Positions 1-12,600 of a stretch of 64,000 nucleotides of DNA are shown here, one piece after another. Source of the stretch: Pipra filicauda (taxonomy: Eukaryota; Chordata; Aves; Passeriformes; Pipridae); the NCBI RefSeq assembly GCF_003945595.2, contig NW_024104378.1:1736489-1800488 (forward strand), given 5' to 3'. Below the pieces are notes generated by a model. That model saw nothing but the letters and a program-made list of their open reading frames with translations, had not been told where the DNA came from and ran no database searches. The translations under genes were made by a program, and so were the position numbers. The first letter of the stretch is position 1; the number at the start of each line of letters is the position of its first letter.

Positions 1-533
1 GGCTACCATTTTGAGAAGAAACACCCGTGAGGTTTTGTGATGATGGGAGTCTCGAACCAAAGGTAGCTGCTTCTGGGGACATTGAGGAGGACTTTTTGTT
101 TTGTTTAGGCTGCAAATGCTGTCTGATTCTCTGGTCTTGAAGGAGGTGTTGGAGTTCTGACTGAAAGCAAAACTCAAAGTGTGACCTTGAATCTATTACT
201 CTTAAAATTAACCCTGTGGGTGCCTGTGCTGTTGTCAATGTTTAGCACTGATTTAAAGCATGATGAGCAGTACATCCTGGATTTAAGCTTCAGGCGCTGT
301 GCAGTGGAGGTAAATGTTTTCTCTCTGCAAATCTGGACACAGTATTATCTTTCTAAAAACTGCCTTTGCCTGAATATTTCTAGCATAAAAATCCACTATT
401 TCCACAGTGATGTAAATAAAACAACAGCATGAGCGTGAACATGGTGGACTTCAGGGAGGCTGGTGCTGGATGTCAAAGTATGGTCAGGTTAATGCAATAC
501 ATTTAGGTGTGTATCTTTCTCTTTGCTTTCAAG
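1..533 (+). other. SNAP91: SNAP91 intron, 3' part
   Basis: This precedes the first visible exon. No match to the expected upstream AP180 residues (the end of the ANTH domain) was found here, so it is read as intron. It ends in a pyrimidine-rich tract and AAG acceptor at 531-533. Nothing else was recognised. Confidence 0.8.
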
Positions 534-604
534 GCTCCTAGCAGTCTCATGGAGACCCTTGAGCAACATCTAAACTCACTGGAAGGAAAAAAACCTGGCA
601 ACAA
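534..604 (+). CDS. SNAP91: SNAP91 exon a (linker after ANTH domain)
   Basis: The exon is 71 nt, entered in phase 0 after AAG and left at GTAGGT with two bases (AA) of a split codon. It encodes APSSLMETLEQHLNSLEGKK followed by PGN, the conserved segment just after the ANTH domain. The first codons follow the family's GDIPDLTQ stretch, which would be in the previous exon outside the window. Confidence 0.95.
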
Positions 605-3600
605 GTAGGTATATATGTTGTACCATGTATTTAGGCATAATAGTGACAATGTGAGATTAGTTGATGTTTAGGTTTGCCTCCTCTAATCTCCTTTTGTTAC
701 TTCTCTAGAAAATAAGAAAGATTAGGCTTTTCCTTTCCCTTAAAAAGTCCTCTTAATGGCAACCTTTTTTAATTACGGGGGGTGGGGGGAACACGCAGAA
801 GAAGTAAGACACTTTCCAAAAAGAAGTAAAATTACCTGAGGAAAACTCTTAGAAGGAGCTGGGGTTTTGCCTGCTGCTAAGGTTTTTATCATCAAAATCT
901 ATTTGTTTTCTAATGGTTTTGCATCTTCTCACTAGATACTTGTCATGGCTAAGTCTAGGAAGGATTAAGCTAAACCTGTGTTTTCTCTTTTACTGTTGCT
1001 TTCCTTGTGATTTAGTGAAGGGTAAGTACATATGTTTACATATCACTTGCATGCATGCATGATTGTATGGGTTTTTTTAAGATGGCTTGAAAACTTTATA
1101 GAAATAGATATTTTCTTTAAAATGAGCTAACCTGTTCCTTGTTTTTTTATGTAGTCATTAGGTTATTTTTTGTCATTTCTAATTTTTTGTCATCTTCTAA
1201 TCAGTTCTACAGCTCATAGGACTTACCCAATTCGAGTAACTTATAGGATGGATGATAGTTCAATACTAGTGAAGTTTTATCTCTAATGCCTCCTTTCATC
1301 TATTAGATCAAAGCAGCTCTAAAAATATGTAGCAGTATTTTGGTGCCTCATAATAATGAAATCAAACAAACGCACTGACATACATTTGAACTTACAATTG
1401 AAGCTCTGTCAGTTATTGTTAGTGTGATTTTTGTGCATGTGGAATAACTTTCAGCTTGAACTTTCCAACTCACTGTTTTCATACTTTTAAATACTGTTAT
1501 TTTCAAGTAACTTTGACTTTCTTTAAAAGAACAGTAGGCTGAAAACTTGCTGACACATCCTCAGAAGACTTATGTTAGATAACTGCTTCAGTATTGGTGG
1601 TGTTCTGCTGCTGTTGCATGGGTTTATAATGTGGTGACATCTTGCCCCAGTATCTCTTTTCTACTGGCTCCTGTAGGCCCCAGAGCAAGACATTTGCATG
1701 CATCTCTGCCTTTCCCCATTTAGTAGAGCTTATTTAAAAGGCAGAATAATCTTGTGGTATCAGTTAGCTTAAAAGATTTGTTTAAGATTTGAAGTAAAAT
1801 TTGCATTTCTTGTCTAAAGCGGCACATGGACTTCTGAAAAATGGAGAGGGCATGCAATTGTAGAGATTTTCAGAAAGCTTTCATGCTTAGTTTTTGGGGT
1901 TTTTATGGGAGTTTTGATGACCAGAAACATAGTTTCCAAAACTGTACTTATCTGAAACACCCCCCCTCCGCTTTTTTTTTTCCTAGATCTGGAGCTCCTT
2001 CTCCTCTGAGCAAGGTAAATACTGCCAGTTGCTGTATTCTTGTTCAGGTGATATACTTTAGAAAATCATGAGGGCGTAATGATGATGTCCATGTCCTAAT
2101 CTGCTTTTGATACTTTGTCACCTGGGCCCTACCTAATTGACAAAATTACATCTTTTAATGGCTTTGTAAATAATGGCCCCATAAGAGCGTGTCACTGATC
2201 TGAAGGGCTGCAGTGCTTGTACCAGTGAAGGATGCTAAGGAACTTTGCCAGGAATTGTTGATCACTCTTTTTGAGAGCTTAAAATATACGCACATTTTTA
2301 TCTCAACTTTTTTTTCCTTGCCCTCCCCCTTAATCCTTATGTCAGTGAGAAATTTACTCCATGGCATTTCTCTTCCAAATCCTTCACTCCATTTGCAGCT
2401 TTTTAGGAGGATGGTCTGACTCTTTTAAAACCACATTCATGTGAAAAGCTATAAGGAAAACTTTCATCTGATATATCTAGTTTCAGAAATGACCTTTATT
2501 AGTGAGACTGCTGACCTTAATGTAAAGCAAGAGTTGCTAGTGAAACTGTCTTGGTTTGAGTGTCAGATAAAGTAATGAGCTTTATGGTGTTAGTAATCGT
2601 AGCTCCTGGTATCCCTGGAGCGTTGCCAGGTGCCATAGCTCAGTGTCTAATAATGGGTGTTGCACGAGAAAAACTCAATGAAATCTTCTAAATCTTAGGG
2701 AGGCAGCTCAATGGTTGATTCTAGTGAAAGCTCTTATGTTTATGAAAAGCCATCTACAAAAAACCACAACAAAAACAAGTAAAACCAACAAAAAACACCC
2801 GCTCTCCTGTTTAATATGATACCACTTGGTGAGAACTACATGATGGCTCAGAAAGTGTTCTTATGACTTTAACCCTCTCTTCCTTGATGCAAACGAGGGA
2901 TTTGGACCACTCTAGTTTCAAACCTTAGTAAAGCTTTGAGGAGAGTCTAGAAGGCTTATATCTACTGCTAGAGTTAGAATGATGGGACACCATAGAAGAA
3001 CTCAGAGGAAAATCTCTTCAAATTTGCCATTGTTTTTGCTTCTTGGAAGTGGTCAGAATGGCAAGCAGTACTAAAATTAGGGCTTGTTTTCAGTTGTTAG
3101 GAAAAGTATCTCTCTAGCATGTGAGATGTTGTAACAAAGCTTGTAGTATCTTTTAGAATTAAATTGACACCTTTCAAGGTAACTTGAGTCTTCAAGTTCA
3201 CTGAAGAGTTGCGATATGCTTTCCTGAGTGTCTGTCCTTGCCATACTTAAAGTATCTTTATTGAGAATTGGAGGAGCTGATGAGGCAAAGTCATAGGCTG
3301 AGCTGTCTTGTATCTTCCCAAGGACTTAACCTTCAGTGCTGTTGATGGCTCTTTAAACTCTTTTCTGAAAGTTTTACGAACAAACTTTTAACTTGTTTCT
3401 AACCATTTCTCTTCTGCCACCATTTCTGTGGTTAGAGTACTAAGGTGCTGTTGTGGACAAACAGCTATTTCATTCCATATGAAGGGTCTGACAGATGCAG
3501 AAGCAAACCCTGTAGAAACTTAGTTCTTTCTTTGTAGTCACCTTGGAGTTTCTCAGCTTCACTACCATCTGAAAACTTAGCCTAGTCTTTCTTAAATTCT

Positions 3601-6600
3601 TTCAAAGGAGGGAACAGCTCACAATAAAAAGACCTGATGTTAAAATTGGGTTTTTAAAATATGTGAATCTGTGCATGAATTGTTTGTGGAGAAATGCTGG
3701 TATATTGAATTTATATTTAAAATATTTCTCCAGTCTTCTCCAGCCACAACTGTTACATCTCCTAGTTCTACTCCAGCAAAAACTGTTGATACATCTCCTC
3801 CAGTTGATCTTTTTGCTACTTCATCTACAGCTGCTCCAGTCACGTAAGTTTAAAAGTTGTATTTGAGTTACTGAGCTGGTAGGTGCCAGTCACACTTGTA
3901 ACAGGGGACTTGCCTCAAAAGTTTTGCTTATTTTACAGGTACTGTACACCAGTATTCAATAGGTTACATTTTTCTGCTGGTATAGATCACAAATAAACTC
4001 TTAACACAAAAAAAATAAATTAAAAGTTATGGCTACTCTGATTTGCTTGCAGCGTAGTAGTGATGTTGTACCATTCCCAACATAAACTTCTAATTGAATA
4101 GACTGAAGTAATGTGCAAATCCAGAGTAGTCTTTGCTGACCTTCAGGATTCTGTTTCTAAAACTTCTGAATTAATATTCCTTTTTCTTGCTGTTCCAATC
4201 AGTTAATGAAGCACAAAGATAATGAACTTTTGGAGGTTAAAATAAAAAATAAACATTTGACCTATGAGAAAATCCGAACCTTGCTTTCCAGTCAAAACCA
4301 GAACTGCTGTTGCTCATTGTAATGAGCAGAAGTGATAGAACTCTAGAGGTCTAAAAACCTCTGAGCTTGAACCGATGGTCTGAAGATGTAACTGACTTAA
4401 GTTAAATGTCAAGTGAAGAACTTCACTGAAGAAAGAGCTTCCACTGTTTGTTACTTAAATGTTCTAGATGAACAGGACCTGGTTTCCTAAGTAAATATCT
4501 GACTGGCTTAAGCCACTGAAGTTTTACCAACTCTGTCCTAGCTAATGTCTGTTTATTACCTGGAAATGCAGGTTTATTGATTTTTGACATGCATGATGGA
4601 ATATTGAAGTAGAGTGGAGATGGTTTCAGCCACAGTAGTTATTTACTCTGTTTTTAGGGACCACATGGGATTTTGAATTTTTTGTTTTGGGTGTTGTGGT
4701 GGGGTTTTTTTCAGATTTGTTGGGTTTGGGTTTGGATTTATTTTTTTTTGGAATTGTAAGTCCCATAGATGTGTTGCAATGTCATTATCAAGTAATGGAA
4801 GTAAGTTAGGGTCCCATCCTGGGTTATAATGGGTTCTTGGCACTCACTGCACTAGGGGTGTTTATGGCCACTGCTCTAATCCTAAACCTGAAAAAAAGGT
4901 GTCTCTGTTTCATCAGTAATCCAAACTAAGGGTAATTCCTATAATTCAATTGTGACTTTTTAAAAAAATTTGATTGAAATGGATAAATTCCTTCAGTATC
5001 TATTATCCCTCTTCCTTTTCTTGGCAGTGCTTCCAAACCATCCAGTGATCTTCTGGATCTTCAGCCAGATTTTGCCGCTACTGGGCAGGCAGCTCCAGCA
5101 CCTGCTCCTGCTGCTGCTGCTGCTGCTGCTGCTGGAGCCACATCATGGGGAGGTAGAGAAACCTCACTGTCAGCATCTCTTCTTGCACTCTCCATCTTGC
5201 CTAGCTGAACTGAAGTCTAGCCCTTTCTCTGCTAGCACAAGATGTTCCCAGCTCCCTCCCAGGCTTCTGCTGACCTGTCAGGCAGGCATTCCTTTGCAGC
5301 ACAAGGCTACTTCTTCTTTCCAGGGATATGCATAGTAGTATAAGCTGCTTATAAGGGCCTGGCTACAAAGCTGGGGGGAGCCAGGATTATGTGACTAAAA
5401 GTGAGCAGGAGGGGGATGGATGAAGGGGAACAGGTAGGGTAGGCACTTCAAAACAGAAGAACTAGAACTGCTCATGTGCTTATTGGAAAAGTGAGGGCAG
5501 AAATCAACTCTTCTGTTCATAAAGAAAAGCCCACAGATCAGTAGGAGGAGGATCAAAAATACATTTTAAAATAGAAATGCGTCTACAGCAAATGGTGGCA
5601 ACTTAGTTCTGTTGCAATTGCGATTACCTCTGACAACCCTTAACATATTTTAATAAAATACCTACCTTGTCTGCTTAGAATAATAATATAACAACAGAAA
5701 TAGAGGGCTAACTGCTTTCAAACAGGAATGCCTAACCAGCTTTCTGGAATCAAAGCGCTGTGGTGAACTGAGCCTGTTGTTCCAGGCAGCCCCAGCAGCT
5801 GGTGATCTGAAGAGGACCGCAGTAAATGTAGGCAGTGTTCACTCCTGTCTTGTTAAGACAAGGAATTAGGCCAGTAATTGTGATTTAACTTACATAGTTG
5901 TAAACCCACTGTAGTACAATCTTAAGAGATCTTGTGTGGCAGCTTAATGAACTAATCAGCCCTCTCACACGAGGAATGCAACACTGAGTCATGTTGACTC
6001 TACTATCAGTGCTAATCCGATGGTTTCTGCATTCCCTATTTCTGTTCTTAGTTTTAGTTCATTAAAGATGACACTGTATCTCAGCCACTGCATTATGATA
6101 GGGATAGCTATGGCTTTCATGTAGACCATGTTTTGCATATTCCAGTTTAATCTGTTGAATTGATTTTACTTTTTCACAAATGTCAGTTTTATTAATGGAA
6201 ATGTAATCTTACCCAGAAAACAAGACCAAAGATTCATCTATTCTAGGATGCCTGGGAATAATTATTCTCCAGTTTTTTGATTGCATCCTATTTATCTTAC
6301 TTTGTCATCACCAAGCACTGAAATACAAGCTTTTGAGATACTTGAAAGAGCTTGAAGGAGCTAAATTTTTTAAGCAGTTGCTCATTTCTGCAATAGAAAT
6401 ATAAATAAATAGCCAGTAATATTGTAAAGTATTGATTTGCATAGAAATTGAAAGCTGATTTATTTGTTTTTTCTGCTTTTTGAACAAAACACCTGTGGTT
6501 TGGAACTTAGGTGTTTTTATTCTTCTGAATTACTGAAAACTTTAAAATTGACTGGTAATGCACCTACTCCTCTTATTCCGCAATAGAAAAGGACAGCTAT

Positions 6601-9600
6601 CTCTTTTCCTTTGGCCAGGATTATCGCTACCCTCATCAAGTATACTTCAGTCTTATTTTTCAGAATAGCATTTTGGTAACTTAGTAAGCTTCAACTTTGT
6701 CTGTTTTACTACTGGCAGGAGTCCAGTCCACGTATGATGACCTGTTACTGCACTGGAATCTTGCCTTTTTCTTTTTTTGTTTACATTTTTCTTTTTTAAA
6801 CTCTCTTGAAGAATTGCCAAACACCATGTCACACATGCATAAATTGAGAACTAAAAAGGCTTTTCTGTGAAACTACTGGAATTTCCATTAATATTTTATC
6901 TGATAATGAGAAAATCTTTGAGCCCATGCTAAAGGTTGTTTATTCCCTTATTTAAACTAAATCTGCAGAGTGAACCTGGTAGTGATTATTAATTGTACAA
7001 TCTCATAGGTACTACACAGCCTTCTAATCAGTGCAGATGAAGCCACATCAAAAATAGTGCATCTAGTTCTGAGCTCTCCTGTTTAAGGTGGAGGGGCTTG
7101 GCAGAGGGCTACCAGGATTCCAGAAATCTGGATGACTTTTCAGAGAGAGATTGAGGGAGCAGGGCCTCTATCATCTGGCAAAGAGGAGGCTAAAGTGGGC
7201 TCTTAATAGTCTACAACTACTTGAAGAGAAATTACAGAGTAGAGCCAAAATTTTCTTTGAAATGATAGTTAATTATAATGAAGAGCTTGAGTGGAAATGA
7301 GAAAAAAATTATTTCACTTGGGGGGTAAGACAGTACTGGAGCAGATTCCTGATGCAAGCTAGTGAGCTCTCCATTCTTAGAGATTTTTCAAGACCTGACT
7401 AGTCAGAGCCATGACTGCTCTGATTTGGTGTTGGGAATACTGTTGTTCTGAGCAGGAGGCTGGACAAGATAACCTTCCTTCCACTCAGGACTTTTGGGAG
7501 GATGTGGAACAGTGCCTCCATGCTACTTGAGGTGCTTACTCTTCTGGGCTAAAGCAAGTTAAGGTAGGAACTCATGAGGAAACAGTAGAAGAGAGAGGAA
7601 GTTGGAAGAAGTGCTACAGCTTGGAATAGCTAGAAGAATGTGAATATCAAATACTTCAAGATGCAGCATCAGTACATGTCAACAATAAATTATTTTGCTT
7701 TTCTCAGTCTCCCTGGCAGTGTAGATCCTATGTATTCTGGCATATACTGTATATATTCACTGTAGTGAATATACTGTATTTAGGTATATATACAGTATAC
7801 ATATACTACATTATCTAGCAAATGGACTATAACTTGTGATAATCTGCACTTCTGTGCTAACAGGAGATCATCAGAGTAGGGTCATATGTTGCCTGGAGCA
7901 TACTGCAGGGTGAATAGATAGGCATTTGGCAGGTAAGCTAGACTATAGTATTACCAAAAATACAGTAGGTCAAATTCTGTGTCCTTATGAGGTCTGACTC
8001 GTGGATATAAAAGCAAATTGACTTAAATTTGTGCTCTGAACTACCTTGCAGTGTGCCTTAGAACATGGATTTTCTAATAGTATTGTTAATTTAATATTAA
8101 TATACAAAAAATATTGGGTTTAATCAATCCCATTTTAACAGTAAGTGTAGGTTGTTGTGATGGATAATTGTAATTTCACTGTATTGAGATCTATAACATA
8201 CCTGAATAACAAAAATGCATTGAAGAATAAGCTAATAGAACTTAAAAGTTTGCTAACAGTTGTTTATTTTAAGTCCAGCTGAGACATTCACCTGGTGTGC
8301 AGTAATGGGATACCAGAGTGCTGCATTTTTAATGTACTGTTCTGCTCTTTCAGAATGGTATTTTGACTTACCTCAGCTTGTGCAGTCAGTCTCAAGTAGA
8401 GCTCTCCCAAGGAACCAATTATGAAAACTGTAAAAAACCTACATGTGGGTTCTTGCTGCCTTTTTTACAAGTGTTGTAAAATAAGGACAAATTTGTGAAG
8501 ATTGAGCAGTGCTTGCTCAAATCATTTTGCTTCCTGCATGCTGACCCGTAGTAAAGGATCTGGACTCTGTGCTTGCTGTTCAGTGTGGATCAGATGAGCC
8601 CATGGCCCTGTTATGTGTACAATGAGCAACACGGAGCTACTGGTTAGTAAATAGTTAGCTGGTGAGCTCAGATTATCCTAACTACAGAATTAAAATATAA
8701 TAGGACAAACTCATTAGTTTTCACAGGTTTTTAAATCTTTTATGTAGTCAAAGCTTCTGTATTTGAGCTCAATCTGACTGATCTCAGAGGACATCAAATT
8801 GTAGGAAAGTCTGTCATTAAAGATGCTTCATTGGCTTCCAGAAACAATTGACTAAAGAACCAAAGTTGGAGCAGAACCAGTCTGCTTATGCTTACCCTTC
8901 CTTCCTGCCTTCCTGCCTGCCTGCCTCCCTCCCTCCCAACAGTTGTCCCAAGTCAAAGGATCACTACTTGTTTGTCTCTTACAATATATTCGTGGCACTA
9001 GGGATGTCATGTGTTATGTCCTGAAATAACACTGTATTTGTAAGCTGCTCTCTGCTAGAATACCCTGACTTTAGTGCCAGTTCTGTGAAGGTTTCTATTG
9101 ATGTACTCATTCTGTTTTGAATAGTTATTAAACAGAATGAGCTTTGTCATGTCAGAATAACTTCCTGAATTTTAGAAAATCAAGTGTAGAAATTGTTTAA
9201 CCTAGACATGTCACTTAGAATGAACATTTGGGTAATGAACATCTTCAATCTGGAAGCTCTACTAATTGGTCTGTTTCTTTATTCTGCTGTCATTTTAATG
9301 GACAATCATTAGACCTCTTGGGAGAGGGTGAGTACTATTTTTAATTTCTAAGACTTCTGAATGTTAAGACTCCTGAATAAGCTCCAGCTTTCTGGACTTG
9401 AGTGGTTGTGGTCTCTCTGCCTCTCCCCTTACTTTTCGCATTTGATCTTCATTATATGGTTGCATATAGATAACCTGGCTGCACTTTCCGGTGTTACCTC
9501 TGAGCCACAGATTTCAGATCCGTTTGCTGCAGAGCCTAGTGCAACTACTGCTGCAACTACTGATACTACAACTACTTCAGCTGCTGCCGCCACAACTACA

Positions 9601-12600
9601 ACTGTTACTGCTGCCACTGCTGAAGTGGATCTCTTTGGAGGTTAGTTTGGTTCCTGTAGTGCACTACACCAGCTCATGAGGTAGATGAAGCAATATTGAG
9701 TTCAGCTGTTGTAACAAGGCATCTGATTTAACCAGCTGTAGCAGAGGTGCCTGTGTGTTGGATGCTAAATGGAACAGGAAATATAAACTGTCCAACTACC
9801 TCTTTTTTTGCTGTGCTAATAGACTCCTGTGCATATATGAAAAATGGAAAACTGTATACCTTAAGGCTGTTACCTTATGATTGAACAGCTAAGAACAGTA
9901 GTTCTCAGGTCCACACCAGGGTAAGCAGGTATTGTTTTCACATTATTCAATAACTATGCACTGTGCTATAATTTCTGGGAAAAGCAGCTGTGCTTTCATA
10001 GTTGAAGAGGATGGATATGGCAGTGTCCTGCCCCTTCATTACTTGTCACACTTCAGCTGTGCTGTGTTTCTTTTGAATATTTCCTACAAATATAGTATTG
10101 AGCCAGATGAAATTACTGTGTTTCAGCATTCTTGAGTCTGGGTAATATTTCACAAGGCATTAAAGTGGTGATGAACTTGCACTAAATGCCAACTATGTCA
10201 GTAAGGTATAGGAAACATATTCTTATAGTTTGGTTGTGCTCTTTCAGTCTTTAATGTTATCTGCTATCCACTTGAGTAAGAATTCTGACTGTATGTTGTC
10301 AGTTTTCTTGTCACTCCTGTGGAGCAGGAGGCTTCTCAACAGCATGTCAGAAATTACGTTTCTTGTCAACACTATGCCAGCCTAGTAATGGAGAATTCTT
10401 CCTGTTTAAAAACTGTTAACATTTTTAATATCACCTGACCACTGTATTTTTCTGTTTTTCTCTTCCATTGATGCATACTTTCAGCATGACAATCGGTGTC
10501 AGGAATAAGTAATAACTTACTGTAATTCAGTTTTCATAGCAAGTATCTTCTCTGTGGGGGTTGTTTATCTATCACTTCTGCTGACAGGAGTGCTGGAGAG
10601 GTCTCATACGTGAACAGTTTGACTACAAAGCTGTTTCCTAAAGACTGAATGTTCCTAGTTAGAATTTTTTTAGGACTGACTTCAGCAGACAGCACCAAAC
10701 TATCCGCAATAAAAATGCTGAAAAGAGCTACGAAAGGAGTACAACTGCTACCTGCTACTTAGTCCTTCCTTTTACAAAGATTGATACTAATCCTAGTGCC
10801 ACAGGATCGACCAGTTAACAAGCAATTTTAAAATAGTCATGGACAAGGTTCTGGATGCCGCTACCACTAGGAGCAAGAGAGAGTCTGATGCTGGTTACTC
10901 TCAGAAGCCTGTTGCAGAAGCCAAGACCTGTGCTCATCAACAGCCCTGCAGATGCATAGCATATGAAAGCTTTGGGGTCAAGCCAGTCTTGGATACAGCA
11001 CTTTCAAATTGCATTATTAATTTAGCATAAATATATGACTTTTTTAAAAATGAAACTATAGTTAAATGGATAGAAATCACTGTAAACTTGCAACAGGATT
11101 AGAAAAACATGTGCCCATGACTTTCGTCCAGTACTGCAGCAACAAGATGCAACTTTTATTTCCTACCTTTACCACTGTTCTGTGCCTAGAGAAAAGAAGC
11201 TACTGCCAAATCATGTGTCTTCTTCCAGGCTTCTCAAGTGGCGAAGACCTGGATGTGTTTAGTTTCTAGAGATTTAACTTATCATTGGATAACTTAGTGA
11301 TGCATATTAAGTGGAGTTGCCTTCACCCTCCAGTGTGGAAAGAATTTTATTTTTGCAGTATGCAGACTTCTGTGGCTTGATCTCTTCTTTTAAAGAGAAT
11401 GTATTTTGTTGCTCAAATGCTATAAATCTCCAGTGGATTGTATGTTAGATGAATAGTGACTTTTTCCTGGATCACTTGAGGATGAAACAAGGTTCTATTA
11501 TTTATGATAGCAGAAAACCTCTAGTTCTCAAGAAGAAAAATCTCTAAACACTCTCAGCAGTGGAGGTACTTTTGCAGTGCCTTTAAGACACCCACTGGCC
11601 AAACCCTTTTAAGATCCATGAGTCCATACTGAACTTCCATCTCTCTGCTCATGGTTTGGGGTTTTTTTGGTTTTTTGTTTGTTTTTCTTCTGAAGGCTGT
11701 GCTGTAAGTATATACTAGCATACTACACTAACATTCATTGTCACTTTAAGATTGTGTACAGTGCAAGAAGAGGTAGTTTTGGAGGCAGACACTGTTGCTC
11801 TATAGCTTTTGTGGTGTTAGACATGCTTACACTTAATGTGATTAAGTAGGTATTTGACCTTTGAGGTCTGCTGGAGATAGTTTTTGAGGTCACCTTAACT
11901 TCTTGCAGCTTGCCAGTGCTTTCTTGCTTCACATAGTTTCTTGTGGTGAAGTGTGGTAGGGGAAGGTACAGTGGCAGTGATCTCAGGAGAAAAAAGATAA
12001 AGAGTCTTCAGGGAGTGGCTGATTAGAGGAAGAAGCTGAAAGCTGCAGGAGAAAGGCAGCCATGCTGAGGGAAGAAGCAGAAGAGGAGGCTTTGGAATGG
12101 TTATTGACTGCTAACTCTTGCACTGTACTGCTGATACTTTAGCTGATAGGAGCCTGCATGCTTCCTAGGACTGGGATTTGTCTTTAAGACATAATCTCTG
12201 CATTATGTCTTCATCTCTAATACGGTATTGGAAAGCAGATGAAAAATGCAGAATTGATCTAGCATAGCTTTTTTAAAGAACTCGGTCTCATTAATGGACA
12301 AGCTCTCAGTTACCTTGAAGAATTCCTTATCATGTTTCTAAGATAAACAAGAGGAGGCTGTTTTCAAAGTGTGTCTGGAATCATTCCTTAGAGGGAGAAA
12401 CGTAAAGGTGAAAGAAAAGCGAAAAACCTTGAAATGCCACATCTCTCAGTAATAGAATTTGGCACAATATGTTTGGACACTAGTAATGTGCTATTGAGTT
12501 ACATGTTGTTGTGTGATTACACTCTAAGCAGTGCAAGTAACAAGTCATGGTAGACATTGTGCAAATGTCAATTGTTAGGCATTCAGATGACTTGAACTGT

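Larger units (their letters stand above)
5153..9312 (+). other. SNAP91: SNAP91 intron (4.2 kb)
   Basis: The intron upstream of the 15-nt microexon. It holds a degraded CR1 copy (about 7030-7490), a TA-rich inverted repeat (7741-7800) and a pyrimidine simple repeat (about 8896-8937), listed separately. No further exon was recognised. Confidence 0.85.

Noticed and set aside
2081..2200. Possible box C/D snoRNA (ATGATGATG followed by CTGA)
   Set aside because: No terminal stem and no paired C'/D' boxes.
4970..5335. 121-codon + strand open frame overlapping exon e (poly-Leu)
   Set aside because: Shifted frame of the real SNAP91 exon; the GCT run reads as CTG (Leu).
10839..11030. 63-codon + strand open frame in the 6.1-kb intron
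   Set aside because: No AP180 match and no good splice pair. Considered as a missing SNAP91 exon and dropped.
11228..11268. Possible alternative last exon (TTCCAG then GFSSGEDLDVFSF-stop)
   Set aside because: Reads in phase from exon g, but has no poly(A) signal nearby and no family support.
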